A program made the translations under genes and the position numbers. Positions 1 through 8,912 of a stretch of 33,735 bases of DNA are shown piece by piece. Within the stretch, counting starts at the first letter, position 1, and each line of letters opens with the position of its first letter. Location of the stretch: positions 1-33,735 of the forward strand of contig JAPKBD010000009.1 in assembly GCA_028824965.1 (NCBI GenBank), given 5' to 3'. Source of the stretch: Alphaproteobacteria bacterium (lineage in GTDB: Bacteria; Pseudomonadota; Alphaproteobacteria; GCA-2731375). Below the pieces are notes generated by a model. It was given only the letters and a program-made list of their open reading frames with translations, ran no database searches and was not told the origin of the DNA.

Positions 1-193
1 TGAGAGCCACTTATAAATCGAACCCAAACTGTTCAAACAAACCGAGCCACCTCTGCCTATGTTTTGACTTGAGCGAACGCGCCGCCCCAAAATATCCCGC
101 TACATCTCGTGGTATCTCGCAAAATGCTACCCCATTTGTTACCCCAGGCCATTTCCACCGAAATTCACCTTCCGTGATTTCGATGCTCGGACG

Positions 194-1207
194 CTAATTT
201 GCCAGCGTAGGATCGGCGCTGATCAAGGCGGAGGTGTCGAATATATGTCGCACTTCTGCGTTTTGCAGACAGCCACGTTCCTGCATCTCGGAATGGCAGG
301 CGGGCAGGTTGTAGTGGGGGATGGCGGGATAAAGGTGATGTTCAATATGGTAGTTCACCTGATAGGGAAACAGAAACCACAGCAACCACGAAGGGCCTAG
401 ATTGGTGCGCGCTGCCAACAAGGGTGATTTTTCATCCCTGACCGCACCATGTTCGCATATGGCCCGAAAACGCAGCAATGCCTGCAGCACTGTGCAAAAG
501 GGCAAGATCCACAGAACCAAATATTCCAGGCCGTATCCTGAAATAATGGCTAATGCCAAGGCGCTAACCTGAAACCCGAGAACAAGCCAACGATCCTGCC
601 GCGCCGCCTTGCGCAAACCGGGCGCGGTGTCATGCAGCGGCTTGGTTTTACCCACGTTCACGCTGGGGGCTTCGTCATTGATCGCAGGGGCGCCCATGAA
701 ATAGGCGAAGGTTTTTGGTGCCGTGCGGCCCGTTAAATCAAACAGCAGTTTCCGTATCAGGTAACGCCGACCCCGTGGATAACCGCCATGCAGAGGAATG
801 TCGGGGTCCTGGCGCTCATATAAATGATTGTGATGCAGGCGATGGACGACCCGATAGGTGCGCATGGAAATCCCCACCGGCGTGGCCAGGGCACGTCCAA
901 TGAAATCGTTCAGGCTGCGGTTCTTGAACAGGCGGTAATGGGCCGCATCATGGGCCAGGACAAAACATGCCTGTTGGCGCGAAGCGATGATGATGATCGC
1001 GGGGACAACGACCCATGGCGTCCACCAGTAAAAGGAGGCTGCGATGCAGGCTGCAATTACTGCGACCAGGGAGAAGACGGAATTCCAGGCCTTGGTATCG
1101 TTCTGTTGTGACAGTTTCTTGATCAAGGCCGCAGGCAGACCAACCCGACCTACCTGGCCACGTTTATCCTGGCGAAACTCTTCACCCTGTCTGTGCTCCT
1201 CAGCCAT
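194..1207 (-). CDS. Membrane fatty acid desaturase family protein
   Basis: 337 aa ORF with the three His boxes of membrane desaturases: HDAAHYRLF, HRLHHNHLYE, YHIEHHLYP; several hydrophobic segments. Confidence 0.9.
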   Translation of the reverse strand: MAEEHRQGEEFRQDKRGQVGRVGLPAALIKKLSQQNDTKAWNSVFSLVAVIAACIAASFYWWTPWVVVPAIIIIASRQQACFVLAHDAAHYRLFKNRSLNDFIGRALATPVGISMRTYRVVHRLHHNHLYERQDPDIPLHGGYPRGRRYLIRKLLFDLTGRTAPKTFAYFMGAPAINDEAPSVNVGKTKPLHDTAPGLRKAARQDRWLVLGFQVSALALAIISGYGLEYLVLWILPFCTVLQALLRFRAICEHGAVRDEKSPLLAARTNLGPSWLLWFLFPYQVNYHIEHHLYPAIPHYNLPACHSEMQERGCLQNAEVRHIFDTSALISADPTLAN

Positions 1208-1260
1208 GCCTGATTTGTAGAGTTCTATAGATTTGATAGCCAGCGATTTTTCGTGCGCTG

Positions 1261-2688
1261 GTGTCCAGTTGGTATAACATCAACCCATCATCGAACAGCT
1301 TTATGAGTGAACCCATGCTAAGCAATTCCCCTATCGTGAACCGATATGTCGACCGCACGCCCGCCAGCCAGGCCTTGGCAGAAAGGGCGGAAAAACATTT
1401 CCCATCAGCCATAACCCATGACAGCCGCCACACGACGCCTTACGGCATCTATGTGGATAAGGCCAAGGGTTCTCGCAAATGGGATGCGGACGGCAACAAT
1501 TATGTGGACTATTTTGGCGGTCACGGGGCCTTGATGCTGGGCCATCGTAATGTGGAGGTTGAGGTTTGTATTCAAGACGCCTTGGCAGCCGGCACCCATT
1601 TTGGTTCCTCCCATCATTTCGAAGTGGCTTGGGCAGGGTCCGTGCAAAACCTGATGCCGTCCGCTGAACGCATCCGCTTTACCGCTTCGGGGACAGAGGC
1701 GACGTTGTTGGCCATGCGCCTGGCGCGGGCCTATACGGGCAAAAACCGCATTGTGCGCTTTCGCACCCACTTTCACGGCTGGCATGATCATATGGCCTTT
1801 GGCGTGGCGAACCATTTCGACGGCACTGCAACGCCCGGTGTTTTGCCGGAGGTCGCTGCCCAAGTTACCTTGCTGGACCCGAACGATATCGATGCCGTGG
1901 CCCGGACGTTGGAGGATGACAAGGAAATTGCGGCAATCATTTTGGAACCCACGGGCGGCGGCGGCGGCATGGTGCCCCTGGTGCCTGATTTCGTAGTGCA
2001 ACTGCGTGAATTGACGGAACGCTATGGGGTGTTGTTGATCCTGGATGAAGTGGTCACAGGTTTCCGCGTGCATCCGGGCGGGGCCCAGGGGTTGTATGGT
2101 GTGACGCCTGATCTGACGACATTGGCGAAAATTTTGGCGGGTGGCCTGCCGGGCGGTGCTGTTGTGGGCCGGACGGAAATTTTGGAGCGTCTGGATTTCA
2201 AGTCAGCGGCGGACAAAGAGTTTGAGAAGATCCACCACCCCGGCACCTTTAATGCCAATCCCCTGTCGGCAGCGGCGGGCACCAAGACCTTGGAGATCAT
2301 CGCCAATACGGATGCCTGCGCCAAGGCCGCCGCATTCGGTGCCAAAGTCCGGGAACAGCTGAACGAAAGTTTTGTCCGCGCCGGGATCGCCTGGGCCGCC
2401 TATGGAGAGCAGGCGAGCTTTTTCATCTTTATGAACAGCGCCGGTTTGAAGTTTGATCCGTTGAATTTCGATCCGCTTTCAATGTCCTACCAGGATTTGA
2501 AGGGTAAGCCGGCGGGTTTGTTGAACAAGCTGCGTTTGGCTTTGTTGATTGGCGGCGTCGATATCTCTGGTGCAGGGGGCGGGGTCATCTCGGCCACCCA
2601 CGATGACGATGACCTAGCCCAGACAGTGACGGCGTTTGAAGATGCGGTAAAGATGCTGGGGGCCGAAGAAAGCCTACCCAAACTCTAA
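1261..2688 (+). CDS. Class III PLP-dependent aminotransferase, glutamate-1-semialdehyde 2,1-aminomutase-like
   Basis: GTEATLLAMRLARAYTGKNRIVRF, ILDEVVTGFR and HHPGTFNANPLSAAAG motifs. True start may be the ATG at 1303 or 1315. Confidence 0.88.
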   Translation: MSSWYNINPSSNSFMSEPMLSNSPIVNRYVDRTPASQALAERAEKHFPSAITHDSRHTTPYGIYVDKAKGSRKWDADGNNYVDYFGGHGALMLGHRNVEVEVCIQDALAAGTHFGSSHHFEVAWAGSVQNLMPSAERIRFTASGTEATLLAMRLARAYTGKNRIVRFRTHFHGWHDHMAFGVANHFDGTATPGVLPEVAAQVTLLDPNDIDAVARTLEDDKEIAAIILEPTGGGGGMVPLVPDFVVQLRELTERYGVLLILDEVVTGFRVHPGGAQGLYGVTPDLTTLAKILAGGLPGGAVVGRTEILERLDFKSAADKEFEKIHHPGTFNANPLSAAAGTKTLEIIANTDACAKAAAFGAKVREQLNESFVRAGIAWAAYGEQASFFIFMNSAGLKFDPLNFDPLSMSYQDLKGKPAGLLNKLRLALLIGGVDISGAGGGVISATHDDDDLAQTVTAFEDAVKMLGAEESLPKL

Positions 2689-2709
2689 CCAGCGATAGAA
2701 AGTAGACAA

Positions 2710-3501
2710 ATGGCGGAAGATTTCACAGGCAAAGCAGGCATTGTAACAGGTGGCGGTTCCGGCATCGGCCGGGCGGCAGCGATCCGGTTCGCTGAAGCCG
2801 GGGCCAAAGTGGTTATCGTCGATGTGGACGAAGATGGCAGCAACGCCACCAAGGCGATGATCGATCAGCTTGGTGGTGAGGCGACGTGTGTTTTGGCCGA
2901 TGTTTCCCAGGAGGCTGCGGTAGAAAACATGGTCGCGCAAACCATCGCCACCTACGGCAAGTTGGATTTCGCCTTTAACAACGCAGGTATCGCCGGCGAT
3001 ATTGTGCCGTTGATTGATTACACAGAAGATCTATGGGACCGGGTCATTGGCATCAACCTGAAAGGTGTCTGGCTATGCATGAAACATCAGATCCGACAAA
3101 TGCTGGATCAGGGAGAAAATGGGGCCAAGGATGGAAATGGCGGTGGCGCCATTGTCAATACGGCCTCGATCATGGGCCTGGTCAGCAGTGCCACTAACCC
3201 GGTCGCCTACACAGCAGCTAAACACGGTGTCGTCGGGATAACAAAATCCGCCGCCCTGGGTTATGCCGAAGCGGGCATACGCGTCAACGCAGTGTGTCCC
3301 GGCTATATCATGACGCCCTTGGTGGCAGATATTTTCGAGCGCCACCCAGAGCGCAAGGCCGCAATAGTCGCGGACCATCCAATTGGCCGCCTGGGCACGC
3401 CCGAAGAAATCGCCGCTGCTGCTGTCTGGCTATGTTCCGATGCGGCATCCTTCGTCAATGGCACCGCCATGACGGTTGACGGCGGCTACGTCGCCCATTG
3501 A
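2710..3501 (+). CDS. SDR family NAD(P)-dependent oxidoreductase
   Basis: TGGGSGIGRA Rossmann motif, NNAG, YTAAKHG catalytic Tyr/Lys, C-terminal VDGGYVAH; 22 bp downstream of the aminotransferase. Confidence 0.93.
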   Translation: MAEDFTGKAGIVTGGGSGIGRAAAIRFAEAGAKVVIVDVDEDGSNATKAMIDQLGGEATCVLADVSQEAAVENMVAQTIATYGKLDFAFNNAGIAGDIVPLIDYTEDLWDRVIGINLKGVWLCMKHQIRQMLDQGENGAKDGNGGGAIVNTASIMGLVSSATNPVAYTAAKHGVVGITKSAALGYAEAGIRVNAVCPGYIMTPLVADIFERHPERKAAIVADHPIGRLGTPEEIAAAAVWLCSDAASFVNGTAMTVDGGYVAH

Positions 3502-3525
3502 TCACACGGGTATAGCGGACAGGCA

Positions 3526-5328
3526 CTAATGTCGGGCCATGTCAGAGCCGGTGAAATGGACGACTTTGTTGCGACCGCTCTCTTTTGCCTGATACAGGGC
3601 GCTGTCTGCCTCTGCCATGATCGACGCTAGGTCGCCCCGTGCCTTCGCCGCTGTTGTCACGCCAATGGAAACGGTGACGGATAGAGAACCGGCTTCTGTT
3701 GTCATGGCCAGGTCCAGCACGGCACAACGCAGACGGTCTGCGACCATGTGGGCCATTTCGGCGTTCGCTTCGGGCAACAGTGCGGCAAATTCCTCGCCGC
3801 CAACACGACCCAGAATATCTGAATCCCGTAACGCGTCCTGACAGGCACCGGCGATTTCGCGCAAGACATCATCGCCAACCCCATGGCCATGTTTATCGTT
3901 GATGGCTTTGAAATGATCCACATCGATCATCAACAGCGAGATGTTTCTGCCATAGCGTTTGGCCCGGTCGAATTCGGCCTCCGTCCGTTCAAAAAAGCTG
4001 CGTCGGTTGGCGATTTCGGTAAGGGCGTCGGTGGTGGCCAGATGTTCCAGGCGTTCATGCAAACGTTTGCTTTCATCAATGTCGCGATAGACGGCGAGAT
4101 AACCGCCCGAGGCGATGGGGTGGCCCCGGCATTCCATCCATTTGCCGCTGGCCAACTGTTGTTCGTATCGGACCGGATCTGTTGTGCGTGCGATGGCTTC
4201 CTGGGCAGCGACCGCGGCGGTAACGTCTTCGTTGTTCTTCGATAGATCGCGGCGCATGGCCTCGCCAGGGTTTTCGGCACCTAGAATATCAGCCCCGTCC
4301 AGTTCAAGAACTTCAAATAGGCGATCATTCCATGCGACCAGGTTCAGATCCTTATCCAATACCTGCACGCCATCGGGGATGGCCGTCAGCGCGGTTTCCA
4401 ATACATCATGCTTTTCGGCGAGGGCCTGTTCAGCCTGCTTCCGTAGGCTGATATCGGTGGAGATCGTGGTGGTAGAACCATCGGGCAGACGTTGTTCCGC
4501 TAACAATATCCAACGGCCATCCTGGCGTTGCAGCTCAAACGGTGCGCCGGGGTTTTAGTGCCGGGCCAGGCGATCCTATATCCAAGCCTCTTCCGCGCCA
4601 ACGGCACTGGGATAAGCGCCTGCCACCATGGCCGTACGGATATGCGTTTCAAATAGTACGCCGGGCTGAACACTATCAATCACCCTGGCATTGATATCGC
4701 GAAATTGCTGGTTGCAGACAACCAGGCGGTCATCGGGCCCCCACAGAACGAACATCTCGTCCAAATTCTCAATAGCCCTGATCAGGCCATCGTTGCGCTG
4801 TTGGGCTTCGACCTCCGCCGTAATCACAGAGGCGGAACCGCGATATCCTAGAAAAGCCCCCTGGTCATCGAAGACAGGCCGACCGGACGTGCGCATCCAC
4901 TTAACGCCATCGGTTGCACGTCGCTGAAAAAGGAAGTTGGAGAACGGTTCCCGCCGTTGTAGGGCTTCAAGGTGGGCCTGCCAGACTTCGGGCGCGACGG
5001 AATCCGGTATGCCGAAATCCTCCCGCCGCTTGCCGTAGTGCCATTCCGCCGCGACACCAGTGATGTCATAAACACTGGGCGAAAAATAGGTAAAGCGGTG
5101 GTCTGCATCCGTTTCCCAAAACCACCCGCCCATGGCCTCGGCAAAATCTTGTAGGCGATCGCGGATGGAACTTTCGGCTAGACTGCCCCTTGCTTGACTA
5201 GCCTCCAGCTCGAGCACGCGTTTGCGCAAACGCGTAAGCTCACCTGGCGCTTGTTTTTGAGATACATCGACATCTGCAGCTTCCTGCGTCGATGATGTAG
5301 CCGGGACTGCATTTTTTGGCTCATGCAT
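3526..5328 (-). pseudogene. PAS-PAS-PAS-GGDEF diguanylate cyclase-type sensor gene interrupted by two in-frame stop codons
   Basis: ORFs 4576..5328 and 3526..4506 are in the same frame. Translating between them gives ...EEAWI*DRLARH*NPGAPFELQRQDGRWILLAEQRLPDG..., a continuous PAS_7-like sequence broken only by TAG (4576-4578) and TAA (4555-4557). GGEEF signature is intact downstream (GRVGGEEFAALLPEA). Confidence 0.8.
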
Positions 5329-5443
5329 GCAACAAACTCACCCGCAAATACAATTCTCCTCGCAGGCAATAAGATAGCGCGCACGTCTTAAGAAACAAGC
5401 AATGCCGCAATGCCTTTGGTCACGATAAGTTGTTGCCTGAAGA

Positions 5444-6163
5444 CTAATCTGAATTTGTAACGTTGTAGGACTTCAGTTCTTTGGGGGACAGCCAATAGGT
5501 ATCCGATTGGTCCGTATCAAGGCCCGGCGCCAGTAAGCGAAGGGATACGCCCATGCGGACCAAATGCTCTGCCTTATCAGCCGCGATTCTGGCTGATGCT
5601 TTCTCAATCTTCGAGATCATCCAGCGCAATCGAGCATCAAACGGAATATCGGTCTTGTCTTCAAGAACTTTTTTAATGAAGGCAATGGCATCTTTATCCG
5701 TGGTCATTGTTGCCATATGAACGCCGATATTAGTTTTCTCACCCGCACCTCGTAGTACGCCGCCAAGAAAGGCCCAAACACAAGCGCTGGCGCATGTTGC
5801 ACCTTTCGGTACACGGGTGGCGCTGCCCAATTGGCGCAACAAGACGCCGATCCTCAGGCCCGTATAGAAATGCCCGCCAGGTGAGTGAAATAAAATTTCC
5901 TGGGTATCAGGATTGGCCTGAAGCCATTTCTGCATTCTTGCGTCATCGCCCTCTTGAATTTGACCTTGGACCAGGAGCACCCTTTGACCGTCATGTTGGC
6001 TGGCTTCAAATTCCAGTGCGGCCGCATTTTGAGCGGATAAAATCAGGGCCGCTAAGCAGAGGGCTGCAATGTGAAATGCTGCAATGTGAAATGCCGCACG
6101 GGGAAATGCTGAGCGGGCTTGTGTTAGGCGGGCGCCCACCGGCCCGTGCCCTCTATTTTGCAA
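5444..6163 (-). CDS. Secreted/periplasmic ClpP/crotonase-fold protein (COG3904-like)
   Basis: N-terminal signal-like hydrophobic segment, then ILFHSPGGHFYTGLRIGVLLRQLG and KGATCASACVWAFLGG, resembling the ClpP-like Gly-rich and nucleophile Ser region. Confidence 0.7.
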   Translation of the reverse strand: MQNRGHGPVGARLTQARSAFPRAAFHIAAFHIAALCLAALILSAQNAAALEFEASQHDGQRVLLVQGQIQEGDDARMQKWLQANPDTQEILFHSPGGHFYTGLRIGVLLRQLGSATRVPKGATCASACVWAFLGGVLRGAGEKTNIGVHMATMTTDKDAIAFIKKVLEDKTDIPFDARLRWMISKIEKASARIAADKAEHLVRMGVSLRLLAPGLDTDQSDTYWLSPKELKSYNVTNSD

Positions 6164-6618
6164 AATTGTGTAGTTTCCTCAATTTCCTCACCCTTGATAT
6201 AGGCGACTTGCCGAACCGTGCGGCATTCCCGGCCTTCACTAAAGGTTTTAGCAGATATGGGCGTGGCAAAGCCTCTGACCGAAATGTTCTCCTCACTTTC
6301 CCATTCCACACGATCGCCGGTTGGAACTGACAAAGCCGTTGTTCTTGCCGCGTTCGCGGCCAGGCGATCAATCTCATCCAACTTCGCGCCGATAATCGCG
6401 CCGGCAACACCGCCCATCGCAGCGCCCAGGACTGCGCCAAGTTCCGCCCCGCCGTTACTGCTGCCGATGAGCGCGCCTGCCACGCCACCAATGATCATGC
6501 CCAGTGCAGTTGCCGTCTCTTGTTGTGAGCCGGTGGTCTGGCAGGCAGACGTGGTGAAAAGAGTGGAGATTACCACCAAGACTTTGAATATACTGCGCCC
6601 TGAAAATTTCATTGTCAC
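6124..6618 (-). CDS. Glycine-zipper outer membrane lipoprotein (17 kDa surface antigen-like)
   Basis: Lipobox TSAC; glycine-zipper GMIIGGVAGALIGSSNGGAELGAVLGAAMGGVAGAIIGAKLDEIDR; C-terminal ECRTVRQ...GEE...FCKIEGTGRW. Confidence 0.8.
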   Translation of the reverse strand: MTMKFSGRSIFKVLVVISTLFTTSACQTTGSQQETATALGMIIGGVAGALIGSSNGGAELGAVLGAAMGGVAGAIIGAKLDEIDRLAANAARTTALSVPTGDRVEWESEENISVRGFATPISAKTFSEGRECRTVRQVAYIKGEEIEETTQFCKIEGTGRWAPA

Positions 6619-6717
6619 ACCTCTAAGTCGTGCATTGAATTTTAATGCATCATAAAGGCGCGCTCGTATATGTTAAATAGGACGCTTGTTGTTCTAATTT
6701 ACGGGGCTTGCGAAAAG

Positions 6718-7068
6718 CTAAATCAGTTTCCGCAATACGTGACTGCGATTGGTGGTGAAGGGGCGTACCTGTCCGCCCCATCGGCCTGCTTCCACTGCTT
6801 CGGCCCAGGCAGCGCTGTTCAGGACCTCCGGGCTGTCAACTTCGTAGACGGCGATGTAATGGGGCAGCCCTTCGCCCGTGACGGGAATTTCCTCACCCGC
6901 CATAGCCAACGTCGCGGGAACGGTCTTTAGGCGGGAGACAGCGACCACGCCGGGAACTTTCAAAAGGGCGGGGATATGCTCCTCATCATATACTTCGTTG
7001 AAGAGAGCCTCCTTTTCCGGCGCGACATCCATAGAGACGATAAAGGCGTATTTGGCTTGAAATGGCAT
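6718..7068 (-). CDS. Small dimeric alpha/beta-barrel-like protein (DUF4286/EthD-like)
   Basis: 116 aa; FIVSMDVAPEKEALFNEVYDEEHIPALLKVPGVVAVSRLK pattern typical of ferredoxin-like dimeric barrels. Confidence 0.6.
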   Translation of the reverse strand: MPFQAKYAFIVSMDVAPEKEALFNEVYDEEHIPALLKVPGVVAVSRLKTVPATLAMAGEEIPVTGEGLPHYIAVYEVDSPEVLNSAAWAEAVEAGRWGGQVRPFTTNRSHVLRKLI

Positions 7069-7096
7069 TGGTTAGTCTCCTTTAAAATATGTTGGT

Positions 7097-7888
7097 CTAA
7101 TCATAGCTGATTTGGCTGGCAGGTATATGCCGCCATGTGGTGTCCTGTTCCTGTTCCTCCAAAAAATGCGCACCCATGGAGACGGAACGCGGGGTCAACA
7201 GAAAAAGCCGGGTGCTTTGCCAGGTAAATCCCAAATCCAGAATGACGACGGCAGACACGCCATCCAAATTCATGGGCACCACCTTGCCGCCCCGTTGGGC
7301 GGCTAGCGCGGCCTCCACCGCCATGCCAAGGCGGCAATAATTGCCAAAGGTGCCTTCACCCTGGGCCACGGCCAAAACGCCCGGTGCGCGGGGGTCGGCA
7401 CCGTGCAGGGGAATGCCATAACCAGGCACGCGTTGGCCTTTGTTGCTGGCGTCTTCGACAATTTGCGCTGCAACTTCGCTTAAGACAGCATCGTCGATCT
7501 GTTGATTGTCCGGGTTGTGGGGGGCAAGGCGTTCCACCATGTCCCGGGCCAGCTGTTCACCCAGACCACCCATGCGATCACCGAATGCCAGAACCCCGCC
7601 ACCCACTGCCGCCTGGATCGACGTGCCGTAGGAGGCGAAACAACGACTGATCATAGATGGCGGTGCGATACCATGTTCCATTGAAGCCACCAGCAGCGCA
7701 TCCAAGACCCGCGTCTGTTGTGCCGTTGGCAGATGTCCGGCCAGCATCAGGAACATCATTTCGGCGAAAGTGGTTTTGCCGATCAGTTCGCTGAGGGGTT
7801 GGCCCCGCACCATGATCTCTTCTTCTGTATCAGTGCTGATTACCTGGGAGATAGATGTCTTCCAGCTGGACATATCTTGTGTGGCCAT
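7097..7888 (-). CDS. Citryl-CoA lyase / citrate synthase-like protein
   Basis: ORF 7097..7948; likely start MATQDMSSWKTSIS at 7888. QPLSELIGKTTFAEMMFLMLAGHLP, VPGYGIPLHGADPRAPGVLA and TPRSVSMGAHFLEEQ match short citrate synthase-like lyases. Confidence 0.75.
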   Translation of the reverse strand: MATQDMSSWKTSISQVISTDTEEEIMVRGQPLSELIGKTTFAEMMFLMLAGHLPTAQQTRVLDALLVASMEHGIAPPSMISRCFASYGTSIQAAVGGGVLAFGDRMGGLGEQLARDMVERLAPHNPDNQQIDDAVLSEVAAQIVEDASNKGQRVPGYGIPLHGADPRAPGVLAVAQGEGTFGNYCRLGMAVEAALAAQRGGKVVPMNLDGVSAVVILDLGFTWQSTRLFLLTPRSVSMGAHFLEEQEQDTTWRHIPASQISYD

Positions 7889-8043
7889 TCCGTTGCCTCC
7901 TGCTTTGTACAAATGCGCTGACGCCAAATTGTCAGATTCGATCAGCATTACAAGTGGCTAGTTGGTTGTGCTCCCCCATTGTGTTTGGGCGGCTAATTTG
8001 GGAGCATGGGAAAAACCTGACGAATAATGGGAAGGACACCATC

Positions 8044-8886
8044 GTGCAAACATTGACCAAGGAACAACGCCGGGCCTGGGATATTAACGGCTACATCCAT
8101 CTGAGGGGCGTCTTTGACGGGGCGGAGGCCGCATCGTTCTGCGATAAGGTGGACGCCTTGCGGGCCCAGCCGGGGTATGAGCCGACGGATCTGCCCCGCG
8201 GCCATTACGGTTGGGTGGAGCACGGCAATCCGGATACGGAAAGTTTTATGGATCGGCGCGATATTCTGCCCTATGACGCGGCCTTTCGAAATCTAATCGA
8301 TCGCCCGGAAGTGTTCGACCTGGTGGTTGATATTATGGGCCCCTATCTTGCCTTCTCTATGGCGCAGGCCATTGTGCGCGCCTCTGATCCGGAATTCCTT
8401 GGCTATACCCATACAGATGGCGGCGAGGGTATGCGCCGTGTCCGGGTGACGGAGAGCAGCCACCCCCTCGCAATGAAAGCGTTGTATTTTCTGACGGATG
8501 TTTTGGAGCCTGACAGTTCCAACTTCACGGTTTTCCCCGGCAGTCACCTACGACCCTTCCCGGAACTGGACGAACCGGTGATCACGCCGACCACGCCGGG
8601 TGCCGTGCCCATCACGGGCAAGGCGGGGGACTGCATCTTGTTTTCCCATTCCCTGTGGCATGGACCGGGGCGGAACACATCCGGCCAGGCGCGAAAGACC
8701 CTGCTGTATAATTATTGCCAGATGTTTGTGCGCCCTTATGATTATGGCCTTGCCGCAGATGTGGTAGAGCATTGTACGCCGCGCCAACGACGCCTGTTGG
8801 GGGATCTGGGGTATGATTTCCGTCCAGGCTCCTACGTCTATGTCCCCGAAGATCAGGTAGAACTGATCACCGGCCCCGGATCATAA
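8044..8886 (+). CDS. Phytanoyl-CoA dioxygenase (PhyH) family protein
   Basis: ORF 7855..8886; GTG at 8044 preceded by GGGAAGG is the likely start. Fe(II) ligands HTD (GYTHTDGGEG) and distal H (HSLWHGPGRNTSGQARKTLLYNY). Confidence 0.85.
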   Translation: MQTLTKEQRRAWDINGYIHLRGVFDGAEAASFCDKVDALRAQPGYEPTDLPRGHYGWVEHGNPDTESFMDRRDILPYDAAFRNLIDRPEVFDLVVDIMGPYLAFSMAQAIVRASDPEFLGYTHTDGGEGMRRVRVTESSHPLAMKALYFLTDVLEPDSSNFTVFPGSHLRPFPELDEPVITPTTPGAVPITGKAGDCILFSHSLWHGPGRNTSGQARKTLLYNYCQMFVRPYDYGLAADVVEHCTPRQRRLLGDLGYDFRPGSYVYVPEDQVELITGPGS

Positions 8887-8912
8887 CAAGCAGCAACAAA
8901 GAGACATTCAAT

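Noticed and set aside
1-193. Possible integration-site remnant (GCTACCCCATTTGTTACCCC near 124-146)
   Set aside because: Reminiscent of sequence near tyrosine-integrase genes, but no tRNA, integrase ORF or repeat partner is visible in the window.
1405-2073. 222-aa antisense ORF opposite the aminotransferase
   Set aside because: Lies fully within a well-supported CDS; composition is typical of antisense frames in GC-rich genes, with no recognisable domain.
6631-6649. TGCATT-N7-AATGCA inverted repeat upstream of the lipoprotein
   Set aside because: Short palindrome in an AT-rich promoter region; no second instance or known regulator match that I can support.
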